From Chrysomallon squamiferum (lineage: Eukaryota > Mollusca > Gastropoda > Neomphalida > Peltospiridae), in the NCBI GenBank assembly GCA_012295275.1, contig CM022665.1, positions 36,306,933 to 36,370,932 of the forward strand: DNA of 64,000 nucleotides. The letters are read 5' to 3'. The notes beneath the pieces were generated by a model. It saw nothing but the letters and a program-made list of their open reading frames with translations, was not told where the DNA came from and searched no databases. Made by a program: the position numbers and the translations under genes. Position 1 is the first letter of the stretch. Each line of letters begins with the position of its first letter. Positions 1-13,175 of the stretch are shown here, in pieces.

Positions 1-490
1 GCCTTGAAATTCAATGCCATTTAAATTTTCCACAGCAGTTTTTGCACATGTTGGATCTGCAAAATGCTAAAATGGAAAATAGATACAGAGTGACATTAAA
101 TAAACTTAATGATTAATAAATCATAAACAAAAAAGAGAAAATAACAAACATTACACATTTTATGTATCAGATGCAAATAATTATCTTCATGAAATGACAT
201 TTGCAATATTTTAAAATAACTGATTGTTTGGTGTGGGTTTTTTTTGCTAAGGTTTATAAACCAACAAAACAAACAAACAAACAAAATAATAATAATAAAA
301 TAAAAATAAATAAAAAAAAAGTAATAAAAAATATATCAAAACAATAAATAATTACCACAAAGCCAAAATTTTTGACAATATCACATTCCATAATTTCTCC
401 ATATTTACAGAACATTTCTTCTAAATCAGTTTTTCGACATGTTTCAGGCAAATTGCCTATAAAAATCTTTGTTGATACCTTTCTTGACAT
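1..490 (-). CDS. RBM4/lark-like RRM RNA-binding protein, 5' part (partial)
   Basis: Two coding exons are visible: 356-490, starting at ATG 488-490, and 1-66, which continues off the left edge. The 45 + 22 codons join in phase 0 (donor GTAATT, acceptor TTTTAG) and give one RRM. RNP2 is seen as KIFIGNLP and RNP1 as KNFGFVHF; the stretch EIMECDIVKNFGFVHF is closely like the first RRM of RBM4 and Drosophila lark (VLECDIIKNYGFVHI in RBM4). Proteins of this family bind RNA and act in splicing and translation control. A CAG lies 7 bases upstream of the ATG, so a 5' UTR intron is likely and the first non-coding exon should lie further right. A second RRM and a CCHC knuckle, expected in RBM4/lark, would be outside the window. 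Other single-RRM families remain possible. Confidence 0.65.
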
Positions 491-1145
491 TATGATCTGA
501 AAGTACAAAATTAATCAATTATTAATCAAATGAAAAACAGAAAAATAAAACATTTATTTTACATTTCTGATGTTAGCATCAACCTATTAATTTAATTACA
601 TAGCAGATAAAACAAAATATGTTTTAATTTAAAAAATGTAACTTATATACATCAAAATACAGATTATAAATCAAATTTGTTCTTGTAAAAAGAAACCAAG
701 TGACTGCAGTTACAAAATATAAATTATTATAAGTTATAATAGATTTGGATTCAGATGAGGTGACAAATTTAATAATTAATTTAGTAATAGACATATGTGA
801 CAAGTTGATAATAGATAATTTAAAAAAAATATTTACCTAGTTACTATCATCAAATATCTCTATTTCACAGCTTATAAAATACAATACACATTTTATCTTA
901 TACAAAATAGAACTATCTGACAAATAAATTCAGATCAACTAAATTTCTGTTTTCAGATTAAAAGTTAATATTAAAAATAAAAGACATTAGTTGATGGGGG
1001 GCAATTTGAGGTAACATTTTCAGTTTAAGAAAAAAAAAAATCAATTAATTAATTAAAATAATTGAAAACTAGACTATTTTAAAATATTTAAAAAAAAAAA
1101 AAAAAATACATTGGGCTTGTAAAAATAATGTCTCACAAATTCAAC

Positions 1146-1184
<39 letters not shown>

Positions 1185-1624
1185 GTGTATGTGTGCGTTT
1201 ATAAATATATATACATATTAATGTGAAATGACAATGCATTTTTAACACCAACATCTGTTTTTGGCTAAATGCAACATTATCTTAAATATGCATTGCAAGA
1301 AATTTAATTATTTATGTAAACCTTAATAAAATTTAATGTTAAATATTTGTTTCATTTTCCAATCATGCTGACTTGGATTTTACTGCAGAATTTACCATGT
1401 GAAAGAACTGGGATAACTAAACTGATTATCATACCAATTTAATGTAAATTAATATAGGACCAATGAGTGAATGACCATTTAAATAAATACATCAATTTTA
1501 TTGGGTAGGGGATTGTACCTATGAATATTTCCATATTATTTTATTATCTCACTAAGCAGAATACCGTAAGTGCGTTTGAGAATTCTGAAGTATTCATGCT
1601 TTTACAAAAGAAAAAAAAAAAAAA
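491..1624. other. Probable 5' UTR intron of the RRM gene; AT-rich, no coding signal
   Basis: No convincing coding exon on either strand. The stretch is AT-rich with short homopolymers and a (TA)n run at 1149-1181. It probably lies in the first, non-coding intron of the minus-strand RRM gene, because an acceptor-like CAG immediately precedes that gene's ATG. Confidence 0.4.
1149..1181. repeat. (TA)n microsatellite
   Basis: Pure TA dinucleotide run of about 16 units followed by a short TG-rich tail. Confidence 0.9.
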
Positions 1625-1970
1625 AAAAAAAAAAAATGAAACGCGCGAACAATGTTAAAATGTTCTCACGACAAACAATGCACGAGATCATTAGCAATAC
1701 AGCGATATTACTATACACGTTCGTAATATAAATAGCAAATAAAGTAATTAAAATGTCATAAATTTAAAATTTCATTCGAATGAAACTGACCAAAGACGTA
1801 TAGAAAACGAAAAATATACACGAATAGTCAATTCAGCAGAGCAAACGATGGCGTTACTGCGTAGCGCCCCCTTTCGAACTGGCTAAAATTAGGTTACTGG
1901 TAAGTTTGTGTTTTGTTTGAACAGATACCTTAGAAGGGAAATAACTCCGTAGCAACAAGTATGTTTCAAA
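1625..1970. promoter_or_regulatory. CpG-richer bidirectional promoter region, RRM gene / KIZ
   Basis: CpG dinucleotides, scarce elsewhere, cluster here (GAAACGCGCGAAC near 1640, several between 1675 and 1725, ACTGCGTAGCGCCCC near 1860). The patch ends at the KIZ start codon and faces the minus-strand RRM gene, so it fits a shared head-to-head promoter. No TATA box or initiator can be named with confidence. A poly(A) run at about 1610-1636 marks its left side. Confidence 0.5.
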
Positions 1971-4900
1971 ATGGCGACATCTAATGTTGAATATTACGAG
2001 CGACAAAAAGAATTGCAAGATACTTTACATCAAAGGTCATTTACTAAACTCTCAAATATTGCATGTCAGCTAAACATGAATGAAACTGTAATGGAGTTCT
2101 CAGCATCAACACATGTGATAGGGAAAATTAATAATTCAATTCAATTCTCTTTGAATATTTTGCTTTCAATCTTGAAATTAAAACATCAAATTTAATTTTA
2201 TCATTTTAAAAACAAATTTAGTAACATGTACATAGGCTTCGAATACTTGAAAATGTTTTTTATTTCTTCTTTTTCTTTCTTTTTTGTCAATGTTCAAGAT
2301 AAATTTGGTGCTGAACATTATCAGAAGATTTTACTTTTGTTTTTATTATTGTTACAAAATTTAGCTATAACAACATAAATAATAAAATTCATTTGACAAA
2401 ATCCCAGCAAACAGTTAATCTTTTTATGATCAGTGTTTTCAGTGGGTAACAATATTAACATATGTATATGAGTTTTCATAAAGTTTTAATTTATTATTTA
2501 TTTATTTTGCAGTGAGCAAGAAAGACACCAGTTAGATTTACAACTAAAAGCATATTTTCAATCTGATCAGCGGCTGTAAGAATTTGATTTATTCACTATT
2601 GTCATTCTAATTCATGAAAATCAAATGAATACTTAATCCAAGACTGTGAAATACTAAATTCTGTATGTGATGGACATGCATGATAATTAATTTAATGATT
2701 TTAATTTGGAATCTTTGGTAGCTTGATTTATATCTTTATTATACCTTAAGTATTTGTTACATGTTAAATAAAAAAATTTAAAAATTAAATAAAGTAAAAA
2801 TAAATATATAAATAAATAAAATGCTGTAAAGTAGATAGGAAACAAAAAGTTGAAAGATAATTTATAATAATATATATGTTTTTTATAAACTGCTGATTAT
2901 TAGTAGTAGTAATAGTAGTAGCAGTAGTTTCATTGTTGTCATCATCATCATTTATTTATTTTAATTTTTGATCACTCAAATACTTTTCTGTACATTTTTA
3001 GGGCTAAGCTGAAAGCAGTCAAACTGCAAGCTTACTGGAAGAAAATATGTGAACAGGAGAAAAGGAGCAAGGAACGAAATGAACAGATTTTACGCAATTT
3101 TGAGAGGACAGATGCACACATAGCATCACTAAGTGCTCGTACAGATAAACTGAAATTTCTCAAAGTATTTCTATATATATAATATATATTTTTTATTTTT
3201 TTATTATTATAAATATTTAACTCAAACTATAACTGTACTGTTATCAAATTGAAGTTCATGTTTTGTATGATTCATGTTTCAGCCTGTGGAATTTGAAAAG
3301 TCTAAAATGAAGTTTATTCACTAATGTATTAGCATCATTTTATTTTTTAAACAGTCTCTATGTAATTCACCCATGAACTTACTTAGTGTATGGAAAGTAA
3401 GTGGTATATATATGGTATAATAATAATTAATAATAAATAATTTTCTTTTGTCATGTATGATGCTTGAAGCATCTAGTGTTGTTAAGTTCATTTAAGTTTT
3501 TTTATTTCACCAGACATTCTTTTATTCTAATTCTTGTAATGTATAACAAGGATCTTTTTAACAAATTTTATTTCTTCATCACATAGCAACAATATGAACA
3601 AGAAATTGAGCGAAAATATCCCCAGTGGCGAGAAATGGTCAGAAAAAACCAAGAGGCTGAAGCCAACAAAGAGGTGAAAATAGGAAATAAATAAAGACTG
3701 GAATTTATTATCATATAATCTGTTAACTATATACAGGTCATTTATTTGTTAAAAAAATATTTTAGTTTTTTAAAACTTACCATCATTTAAAGTATATTTT
3801 AATGATTTCATTTAGAAGTTACTGTTTTCACTGCAATTCTGAGGTCCAAAAAAAAAAAAAGAAGAAAATAATAATAATAATAATAATAAAAAATGGAAAC
3901 TATGTCTGTACACTCAAGTCATGTCTGTATTGATTGCAGTGTACAAACAATTCCTTTGAATATGAATTCAGTGAGAAAGTTTCCATCACTGTTGTATATG
4001 TGAATAAATGATTTGGTTGTAAAATATTATTTACACAATAAGTCAGTACTAAAAATTTGATACAGAGTATTTTACATCATATTTTAAATCTTATTTGTTT
4101 GTTTTATTTTGTTCAGAAAAAGGCTGAGCATGAAGAAACAGATTCTAAGCCTGTCAAGACAACTGTATCATCATCTCCTACACGGAAGATTGTTTCTGGA
4201 TCTCTAAAGACAGACATTTTTAATATCCGAGCCACATCAACATCATCTACATCAAACAAACCAGTTTCCATGACACCTGTAACATCACAGCCTCCTACTA
4301 TGGGAAATCAGACATCTGTTGATTCTTCTGGCACAAAAGCAGAAACCAGGACAGTGATTTCATCTGTTCAGAAAAACAAAATGCAGAGCAATTCTTCAGT
4401 GCCTGAAGAGCCAGAGGCATTTGAAGTAAAAGAAGCAACACAAATCAAATCAGGTATATACTCTGAAAGGCAAATCAAGTCACAGCAAGCATATTTTAAA
4501 CCTAATTGACATAAACATATTAAAGTAATATTTAGAACTCAACTGTTCTTATAATGCATTATTTAGTATAAAATATTGTTCATTATTATACATTTTGTTT
4601 TCTTTTTTTATTGCCATAGTAGTTGTTATGGTGATGATAATAATTATAATTTTACCACAACTATTACTGCTCTTGATACTATCAGTACTGCCACTGTTAT
4701 CTTCTTCTTTTTTTCATAACATTAATCAAAGAGTAATAATTACCTCCATATTAAATTTGGGTAGTATTAATGTATCAAAATTTATTTTAAATTTTATACT
4801 GGCAGATTTTAATTGTAACATGTCTTGTTTTCTAGCAGTGCATGTAGACACGATCGGGCCAATGAATCCAGGTGATGGTGACAATGACAGTGATTTAGGC

Positions 4901-7900
4901 AGTGATGTGGAACTACCTCTGAGTGATACTAATCCATCTGATAGGGCTCGCAGAGAATCAGAACATTCTCGAGCTGATTCTGTGCAGCATTTCTCACGAG
5001 CATCTAGTCTTCAGTCATCAAGAAAAGCCAGGTTTGTTTAACACAATTTTTCATAGGCAGACCTGGAGGACTGGAGCCCACATAATTCATCCTTTCATCC
5101 ATTTATTTTGATATATACATGTGTATCTGACATTATTAGAATAGTTTTTATTTATTTATTGTTATATTGTTCACTTATTTTTATAGAGTAAGTAAGAAAT
5201 GTATGTAACATTTTTATTATTATTATTACTTCTTTTTTATTTTTCAGTGAGTTTGGTGATCTTAAACCAGAATTGACTTTAGATGGATTGTTGTACATAC
5301 TGAAGTATGTCCAGAATGATTTCAACGAGGCTTTTACATTGCAAGGTTTCTACAGATCCTCCAGACCTGACTCAAAGCAGAAGATGGAAATTATTCGGTA
5401 TAGTTTATAAAACAAGTATGGTATATTCAGCAAAATAGATTCTGTTGTTACTGTCTCACATACAAAAAAGTTCTGTAAGAACAGTTTGGAATTTGTTGTT
5501 TTGTGCAATTAATTATCCAATATCACTAAAAGATGTTGAGTTTTCCATTTAATATGAATATAAAAATTTAAAGTTATTAAGTATGTATGTCATATTTAAC
5601 TACAGAAAAACTCAATTTCAAATCATTAAAACAATGGACTTGATTATATTGAACATTTTTTAACAGTTGAGTAAATACATAAACCTAGTTATAAAATTAT
5701 TAATTTAGTAACACAACTATGGTTCAAACATATAGTGACTATTTAAAATGCATAAGCAGCTCAAAATATTAATTCTGAAAGCATGATAACAAAACCATTA
5801 AATGAAGATAAGTAAAAAATAAAATGAGCAGTTTACACTTTTACTACCATTAAACCATTCGAGTGCACAATGTATTGATATATAAATAGTTTAACATTTC
5901 AGTACTGCCAACCATGGAGAAGACCTAAAGCTGATAGATTCTGATCTGATAAGTATGGTGGCCCTGGATGAGATGACACTGGTGATACGCAATCTGAGTG
6001 AGGGATGTCTGCTTCCAGACAGCTTGTTAGAAACTGACACAACAAAACAAACAGCAGACTCTATCAAGTAAGTTTTTAAACCTGCAATAAATTCATATTG
6101 TTACACAGAATTAATACTTGTACATGCTATGTATACATATATGTGTATATTTGTACAGACATACCTGTGCGTAGGTGTTTATGTAGCAGATTAAGAAATA
6201 AAAACTGTCTCATGAATCCAAAATTAACAGATTCAAATAATTCTGTTGTGTGTATTTGTATCCCAGAAGATAAACTAATTTTAATTCTTTGAATATTTTC
6301 TCCACACACACATCCCAAAATGATGAGACTAGAAAGTTGCTTTTACTCAGTTTATTTTCTCTCTAAAGAATATTTTACTGTTCTGTTTTATAATGTACTG
6401 CAGATCAATGCTGTCACCAGATGCTCAGAAACTGTGGACAGGTCTGTTTGATCACTTTGATCAGATCATTAAATTCAAAGTGATGGAACCAAAAGAAATT
6501 GCCTGCATTTTTGTCCCCTGTTTGGTGGAAGATGGGTCACCCAATCAGGACAAAGTGAGTTTTAGATGTTCCTGCACATTCATCTAAAAACAGTTAAAAG
6601 AAATTTTATTTTAAAATAAAGTATTAGATATTAGTTTGATTATCACAAATTAAAAAGAGCTGCTGAAGAAACTAAAACTCCCTTCTGTTATTTGATGATA
6701 TGGTTTTAATTAATTAGGGTCAACACTTAGAGATGTCAGTCATGTAGATTATATTTTGAAAAGAAGAAGAAGACTGAAAAACACAGATATTATTATATCT
6801 ATATCATATCTAACATAAATGTAATTTTTATATATATATAAATTTATTATTAATTTTTTATTTCCAGGCTCTTTCATTACTTGTACGTTTGCTAACTAAA
6901 ATGGAAGGAGATGCAACTGATGATGCTTCCTCAGCTGCATCGCCTCAGATTGCACCAACACCACGAATTGCAGCTGTTACAACACCAACTTTCACAGATG
7001 ATGGAAAAGGTAACATAGCTTGCAATAAAAGAAAAGGAATTATAAAAATTTGTTTTGGTGCCTAGATTTAAAAAAAAAGTGTATACATACATAGTATAAA
7101 ATAAATCGATTTTTCTTTCATTTTTAGCTCCCCCTCAAACCCAACAAAACAACAACAACCTAGCAAAGCAGAACAAAACAAAAATACAGTACAGTAGAGC
7201 TCAAAAATGAAACAAAATGAAATATTTAGTTACTGACAATGTTTGTTAGTTATAATTTTATTACATTTTATTATAATATTTCTCTGTTAGCTGTTCCACC
7301 TCTGAAGTTTGGAAGCCTAATAGATTCTCAAAGGACAATTACTGATGAAGATTCCAGCATGATGAGTCTTTCAAAGGAAAAGATTCCTCTGAATGGTAGG
7401 TACAATGTAAATAATTATGTTAACAGATCTATTTCTAAAACAGTCAGAATGGTATGTTGCACTCTGATGACTTGGTTAGAATATTTTCAAGATGTAAGAA
7501 GCATTTTAATAAAATAAATAACAAAAATCTTCAGAATTCAGAAATAAATAATACAGTCATTTGAATGTTTGTGGTATATATTTAGAGTTTTCTCCATTTT
7601 GGAATAGATTCTTATTTTCTTTAAAATGACTTACTTCTCTAATTACTGAATAAAGAGGAAATGGTTTTAAAATTAAAATAAAAAAATAAAAAAATAAAAA
7701 AATAAAACCTTAATTTTATATTAATGGGAATGGGTTACATACAAATATTTGAGATGGTATGTCATTGTTAGGTTACATAAAACACTTTGCAGCCAAAAGA
7801 TACACAGAAAAAAAAATAACTCAAAAGCGATGTTTTACAGAAAATGTTATTCCTTTCTGAGTATTATGAAGACATGGGTGTTCTTATTTTATTTTTAATA

Positions 7901-10571
7901 ATTTTGTTTTCCTGTTTAGAAACTGATGCTTACAAGAATATGTTATCTGGTACGATAATAGACAACAAAGTTGCGAATGATGATACTGATGATGATGATG
8001 AAATAGAAAAACAGTTTAACTCAGCTATCACACCTAGAGAAAAAGAACCTAAAAAGCAAGAAGGTAGTAGCGCAAGGTAATTTTAAAAATAAAGATATAT
8101 GTATTTTGTTTATTTTGTTCTTATTTTTTTAAGAACACAAAAATATAGTTTCACTTTAGTTACAAAGTTTCTTTTACTTTTTATTTTTTAATATCTGTAG
8201 TAGAGTGTACATTGATATTAATATCCAATCTTATCTATTTTATTAGCATTAATTTTTGATTTTTAAAAGAAAAATATTATTATTATTTTGTGGTAATCTG
8301 TATTAAATGTTTAATAGAACATTAAAAAGTATCATAAGCATTGAATGTTAAAACCCTTGTGCATTAAAAATTGACACTTATATGCAGTTTATTCAACTAA
8401 ATGTTTACTTTGTTAAAATATATTAATTAAACTATGATTAGGTGAAACAATAGTAATTTTTAATCTTTCATTTTAATTAATTGATAAATCAGAAAATAGT
8501 TATATTTCTATTTATTTCTGTGAATGTGTGTTATTAGCATTAGTCCACTTAAACACAGATAGAATTTGTGCTTTATTTTAATTTTTTGAATTTTTTTTTT
8601 GCACCCTCTTTCCACCATTAAGCATTTAAAGATTATATTTAACCATAAATTTTTCAGTTATTGCAGTTCATTAAAATTTTTAATAAACATATTTATTTTC
8701 ATAAGCCAAAGACTTTTTTGGGGAAAAAAAAAAAATGAAGACCTTAAAAAAAGAAGAAAGAAACCAAAAAAACCCCCACACATTTCAAATTCTACTTAGA
8801 AAATTTATGCAGTTCAGATAATGTTAGTTCAAGGTGCCCTGCAGTTTATACTACTGTTTAATGATTTGAGTTTTCTAGTTTTGCACTGATCTAACACTTT
8901 CAGTAAGCAGAACATTCCGACAAAGAAACAAACTGTAGATGATGATGAAACGTCTGAAAGTCTGCCATCAGGGGCAGCTGCTCCATCCTACGTTCCAACT
9001 GCTATGACTGGGTTCAGGTACAGAAACATGTCTAGTTACCCTGCATGTTTCATCGCTTTTGTGTTTATTGTCTCATGTTGTTACATGGTTTCTTGTCCAT
9101 GTTATATTTTACTTTTTATTGCCTGACATTTATATGTTTGTTACAGATATCAGCAGTTTCATGAACTGTATATTTATGCATGCTGGTGGCAGCCATGTTT
9201 TTTGTATCATTTGTTATACACAGTTTTTCACTTTGTTGTTGTATCTATTATATTCATGTAATGTTATATAATCCATTACAACAGTGTTGACCAATGTATT
9301 GTATGTTGCTGTATTATTCCAGCATTTCTCTTGGCTTATTCAACATCTGTTTTTACTATGCTCTTTTGATTGTGTTCATTTGCAAGCTTAATTATTAGAG
9401 CAATATGTGGTTATCTGGATGTACAATTTTAATTATTAATTTTTATTTTTATATTTGATTATGGCTGTGAGCATCAAACTAGTTAACATTGTACTAGTTA
9501 ACATTTTCTTCATTTATATAGATCTCATTTCTGTTTTCCTTCAGTGTACAGAGAAATGCTTAGCATCTTAACATTGTCTTTTAGATTGCACATTAATCTC
9601 TGCATGCTTAATACTAACCTGTAAAGACTTCAACACAATCATTAACTCCCCAAAATAGTTAATAAAAACAACTGAAATTAACTGTTATTTATTTCCATAA
9701 TTTTTTTGATGTTTCTCTTCTTATATTTAAAAATATATATTTTTATGTCACAATTTTAATTATTTAGATTTGATTTTTCAATAAAATAATAGCTTACATG
9801 GTTGTTTTTTTTTAAATTTATGTGATCTGTATTATTATTTTTCACTAAAATATTCTCATTTAATATTGTTGCCTAAAAAGGTATGCATATAAATATTTAA
9901 CTTCATGAACAGTTTTTTTATTATGCTTCTTAATAATCTGAAAATATTTTGATGCTACAGATCGACAATGACTTCTACAGGTTCTAATCAGACCCCAAGA
10001 AAACAAGGCAAGTTGAAGTTTTCATTTTTCAGATAAAGATTTAATAAATGTTGAACTGTTTCTAATTTTTAATTTGTTTTTTTCTTAGACAGATTATTAT
10101 TTTCTCAAACCTTGTCTATTCAACCAAAGTAACATTCTCCCCAACACTCAGTGTAAAATGGATTTAAATTGCTGTTGTCATGGAATTTTGTAACAGATAC
10201 AATTTATGATATTCAAATATTACATTTTATTTTTTAAACACACTCTATGTAATTCTGATATACAACAGTGATGGAAACTTTCTTACTGAATTCATATTCA
10301 CAGGAAATGTTCATACACTGCAATCAATACAGACATGACTTGAGTGTACAGACACAGTTTCCACCAATTTATGCTATGGTTTAATATCTGCCTTATTGAA
10401 ATAATGCATAACATGACTGTATCTAAAGATACTGTAACAGTAAAATATGTTTATCTTTCAGTGGGAATCAAAATCAGTTCTGACCTGGACACAGATACAG
10501 AACCTGATATACTGGCAGCCAGCAAAAACAGACCTGCATCAGAATCAGATGATTTTGATTTCTATGGATAG
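1971..10571 (+). CDS. KIZ: Centrosomal protein kizuna homologue, 15 coding exons
   Basis: Exons: 1971-2035, 2513-2575, 3002-3164, 3587-3673, 4117-4453, 4836-5031, 5248-5397, 5903-6067, 6404-6554, 6868-7009, 7291-7395, 7920-8076, 8904-9017, 9961-10007, 10462-10571. Phases agree at every junction and total 2052 nt (683 residues plus stop); human kizuna is of similar length. The N-terminus (EYYERQKELQDTLHQ, then QLKAYFQSDQRLAKLKAVKL, then ICEQEKRSKERNEQILRNFE) lines up with the vertebrate kizuna coiled coil, and the C-terminus ends in the acidic ESDDFDFYG, like the vertebrate DSDDFYD tail. Kizuna is a Plk1 substrate that stabilises pericentriolar material at spindle poles and occurs at ciliary bases. 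Residues about 270-305 are Ser/Asp-rich. Exons 7-10 encode a hydrophobic, folded-looking segment (about 304-506) that I do not recognise. The exon 14 donor appears to be GC, and exon 6 has a tandem TAGCAG acceptor. Confidence 0.8.
3337..3371 (+). repeat. Short copy of part of the 10224 repeat
   Basis: About 34 bases (ATTTTATTTTTTAAACA, then CTCTATGTAATTC) are nearly the same as 10224-10257 in the same orientation. The 10224 copy continues directly into the inverted-repeat unit described at 10258-10362, so this looks like a fragment of the same dispersed element. Confidence 0.55.
3895..4000 (-). repeat. Dispersed repeat, copy 1 (inverted relative to 10258-10362)
   Basis: The reverse complement of this stretch matches 10258-10362 with about 6 differences in 105 bases and no gaps. 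It lies in the KIZ intron between exons 4 and 5, next to an (AAT)n run. It encodes no recognisable protein. The element family is unknown; a MITE or SINE fragment is plausible. Confidence 0.85.
10258..10362 (+). repeat. Dispersed repeat, copy 2
   Basis: Partner of the inverted copy at 3895-4000. It sits in the last KIZ intron, about 100 bases before the final exon. The bases just before it (10224-10257) also match 3337-3371, so the full element is at least about 140 bp. Confidence 0.85.
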
Positions 10572-13175
10572 TGCGTAACACACATACACATGCATAGAAC
10601 CACACATACTCAGATACATTGAACAGTCACTGTGATATCTAGTTATTCTTATTCTATACAATATATTTATTGTTCCTTCATGATAGACAGCAAATAGCAC
10701 TTGGGAGTTACAGCAACAGTTTTAGTAGTAGTTCTGGTAAATTATAGTAACATTATTTTTTGCAAATCCTGGCAAGTTATAGTAGCATATTTTTTGCATA
10801 TAGTACTGGGAAGTTACAGTCTTATTTTTAGAAAACAACACTGGGAAATTACAGCAACACATTTTCTGGGGAATTATAGTATCATATTTAGCATATGGTA
10901 CTGGGGAGTTAATTAACAGTAGTACTTACTTCCCCAACAGAAAATAATAGTAGTTATGCTATTTCCATTAAATGTATATACAGCAAAGAACATTTGTTAT
11001 TTTGTTAATGTTTCAGTAGATAGAAGCAGTTTTAAACTACATACTTTGTTTTACAAAGATTAATTATGAAGTCTCCTACATTGTTATTTTGTTGTGTAGA
11101 AAGTGCAACTTAAATGTAGTTTTTTAAATTAAATTACAAATCAACCTCAGCATGGACAACATTAGGAAGTTGTGATATATTAGTTTTAATAATATATTTT
11201 CAACACAGTATACTTGTTTATGTCTTGTGTATTTTGTTTACCATTTTACATTTTCAGTTTTATATATTTATTTTATTTATTTTGCTAACAGTAATAAAAC
11301 AAATCATTGTCCATTTTCATTTGTCTTTGATTCTAAAACTATCAGCACATTTTTAGTAAATTAATAACATATTCACTTCTATAGTCAATTCCTTTCCAAC
11401 AGCTAAATGCTTGAATGTTATTTATTAAAGCATTCATTTATCAATTTATTGACTTTACGCTGGTTAAAGGAAATTTTTTTTATTTATTTATCTTCTTTTT
11501 TAAAAATGATTATTTAATTTTATTAGAAAATAATTATTTTAGCTCTTATAATTAAAGACTATTATTACACTGACTGACTCAGAAAGATGCAGATTAAAAG
11601 TAAATGCAGCAGGCTGTTGTTCCACAAAGCAGTCACTTGAGCAGCGAAATACAGAATCAAACCTAATTACAACTACAGAAATTCTGCCATTTTACCTTTC
11701 CCCACAGTTTGTTTATCTAAGGCTGTGGTTTGTTTATGTTATTTGTGTATCTTATATCTTTATATCAGATACAGGATAGTTTTTCAAACCCTAACCCAAT
11801 TCAAAACAAATGTTAGAACATACCTTCTGCGGTATTAATGTGACACAAAGACATAACAGTATTGTTTAATTTAAAAAAATAAGGCAGAGAATTACTATAA
11901 AAAAAAAATTAAAAAAATAAGCCCAAGAGTTTCAACATAACTATGGATCTACATTAGTTAGTCTTTCTGTGTAAACATTTGTAATTGTTAACATCAACTT
12001 ATTTTGTGCTTGTGCTTCAGAGACTAATGAAGGAAAGCTGCACAAAAGCAGTTTATCATAATTCATGAGAATAGAATATGTTGTGGTGACTGAAAGTTTC
12101 CCCTCTAGAGTTACTTTCATCATACAAAACCATAGCAGTATATCTATTCATTCATAGTTTAAAGTATTCAAGAGGACAAACTTTTTGTTTTTTATATTAT
12201 AAAAATGTATCTTGAAAAATGTGCCAAATAATAATAATAATAATAATAATTTGGAAACAGTATTTCATTTCAGTATATTTAATTTATTATATATTATACA
12301 AATACACTGTGTATAATAATAAAATAACAATAATATTGTATACATAATTATGTAACAATTATTCCAACAAATAACTGATGAAAATATATACTAATATCTG
12401 AATTGACATCATCTTTTCAATACATTTAAATATGTTATATTCACTGGTCATAAACTGATTTAGATTGTAAATTCAGATAAATGTCTTCTAAATTATTTCA
12501 ATGCAAAATATATTTCTTAGAAAACAATAATCATATATATATATATATATAAAAATTTCTCTATAAAATTTTCTTTTTTACAATAATGATAGAATATTTA
12601 AAATATTGCAATGCTCCAAGAAAACAAAGAGATATAAAATATTGCAATTTATTATTTACCTATAAAGTATTCTTTCTTCAAGTTCAAAGTAATAACTAAC
12701 AATGTATTGCAATGCCCGACCGTAATGATGATAAATAACAGAACATTGCAACAATTCCATTATTTATATAAATAAAAAATGTCACAATACTGTTGTTTAA
12801 ATAAGAATAGAAAATTACAAAAAATGTAATTATATATATTTTTTATTTCTATTATGGTTATTATTATGTATGTATGTATGTATCCAAGTAAAATGACAGT
12901 TACTTTCAAAATATAGCAAATCCCTATAAAAAAATCTCAAATATTATCTTCAATTAATAATATATTACAAAACAATTTACACTCTCCAAATAAAGTTTTC
13001 TTTTCCCAAACTGGAAAGAATCCTAATTAACAAAAATATTACAATCATCAATAAAAATACATTTTTGTTTTATATATATATAATATATATATATATAAAC
13101 AATAATTAATTATTAACATATTAGTTTCTCACAGCCATTTAACACAAATTTGTTAGAATCTAACTGACTGGGGTA
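10572..13175. other. Convergent intergenic/3' UTR interval between KIZ and the two-pore channel gene
   Basis: KIZ ends at 10571 and the channel gene stop codon is at 13176-13178 on the other strand, so this interval holds both 3' UTRs. AATAAA-like hexamers exist on both strands (for example near 11293 on plus) but in such AT-rich DNA none can be chosen. It contains a degenerate minisatellite (about 10695-10925) and short AT and AAT runs. No further gene seen. Confidence 0.6.
10695..10925 (+). repeat. Degenerate minisatellite in KIZ 3' flank, unit about 35-40 bp
   Basis: About six diverged copies of a unit built around ACTGGGAAGTTACAGTA followed by CATATTTTTTGCATA. It begins about 120 bases after the KIZ stop codon, so it may be transcribed in the 3' UTR. 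Confidence 0.7.

Noticed and set aside
8599-8799. Lys-rich open frame in a KIZ intron
   Set aside because: Low-complexity A-rich translation with no splice support; the exon phases on both sides already match without it.
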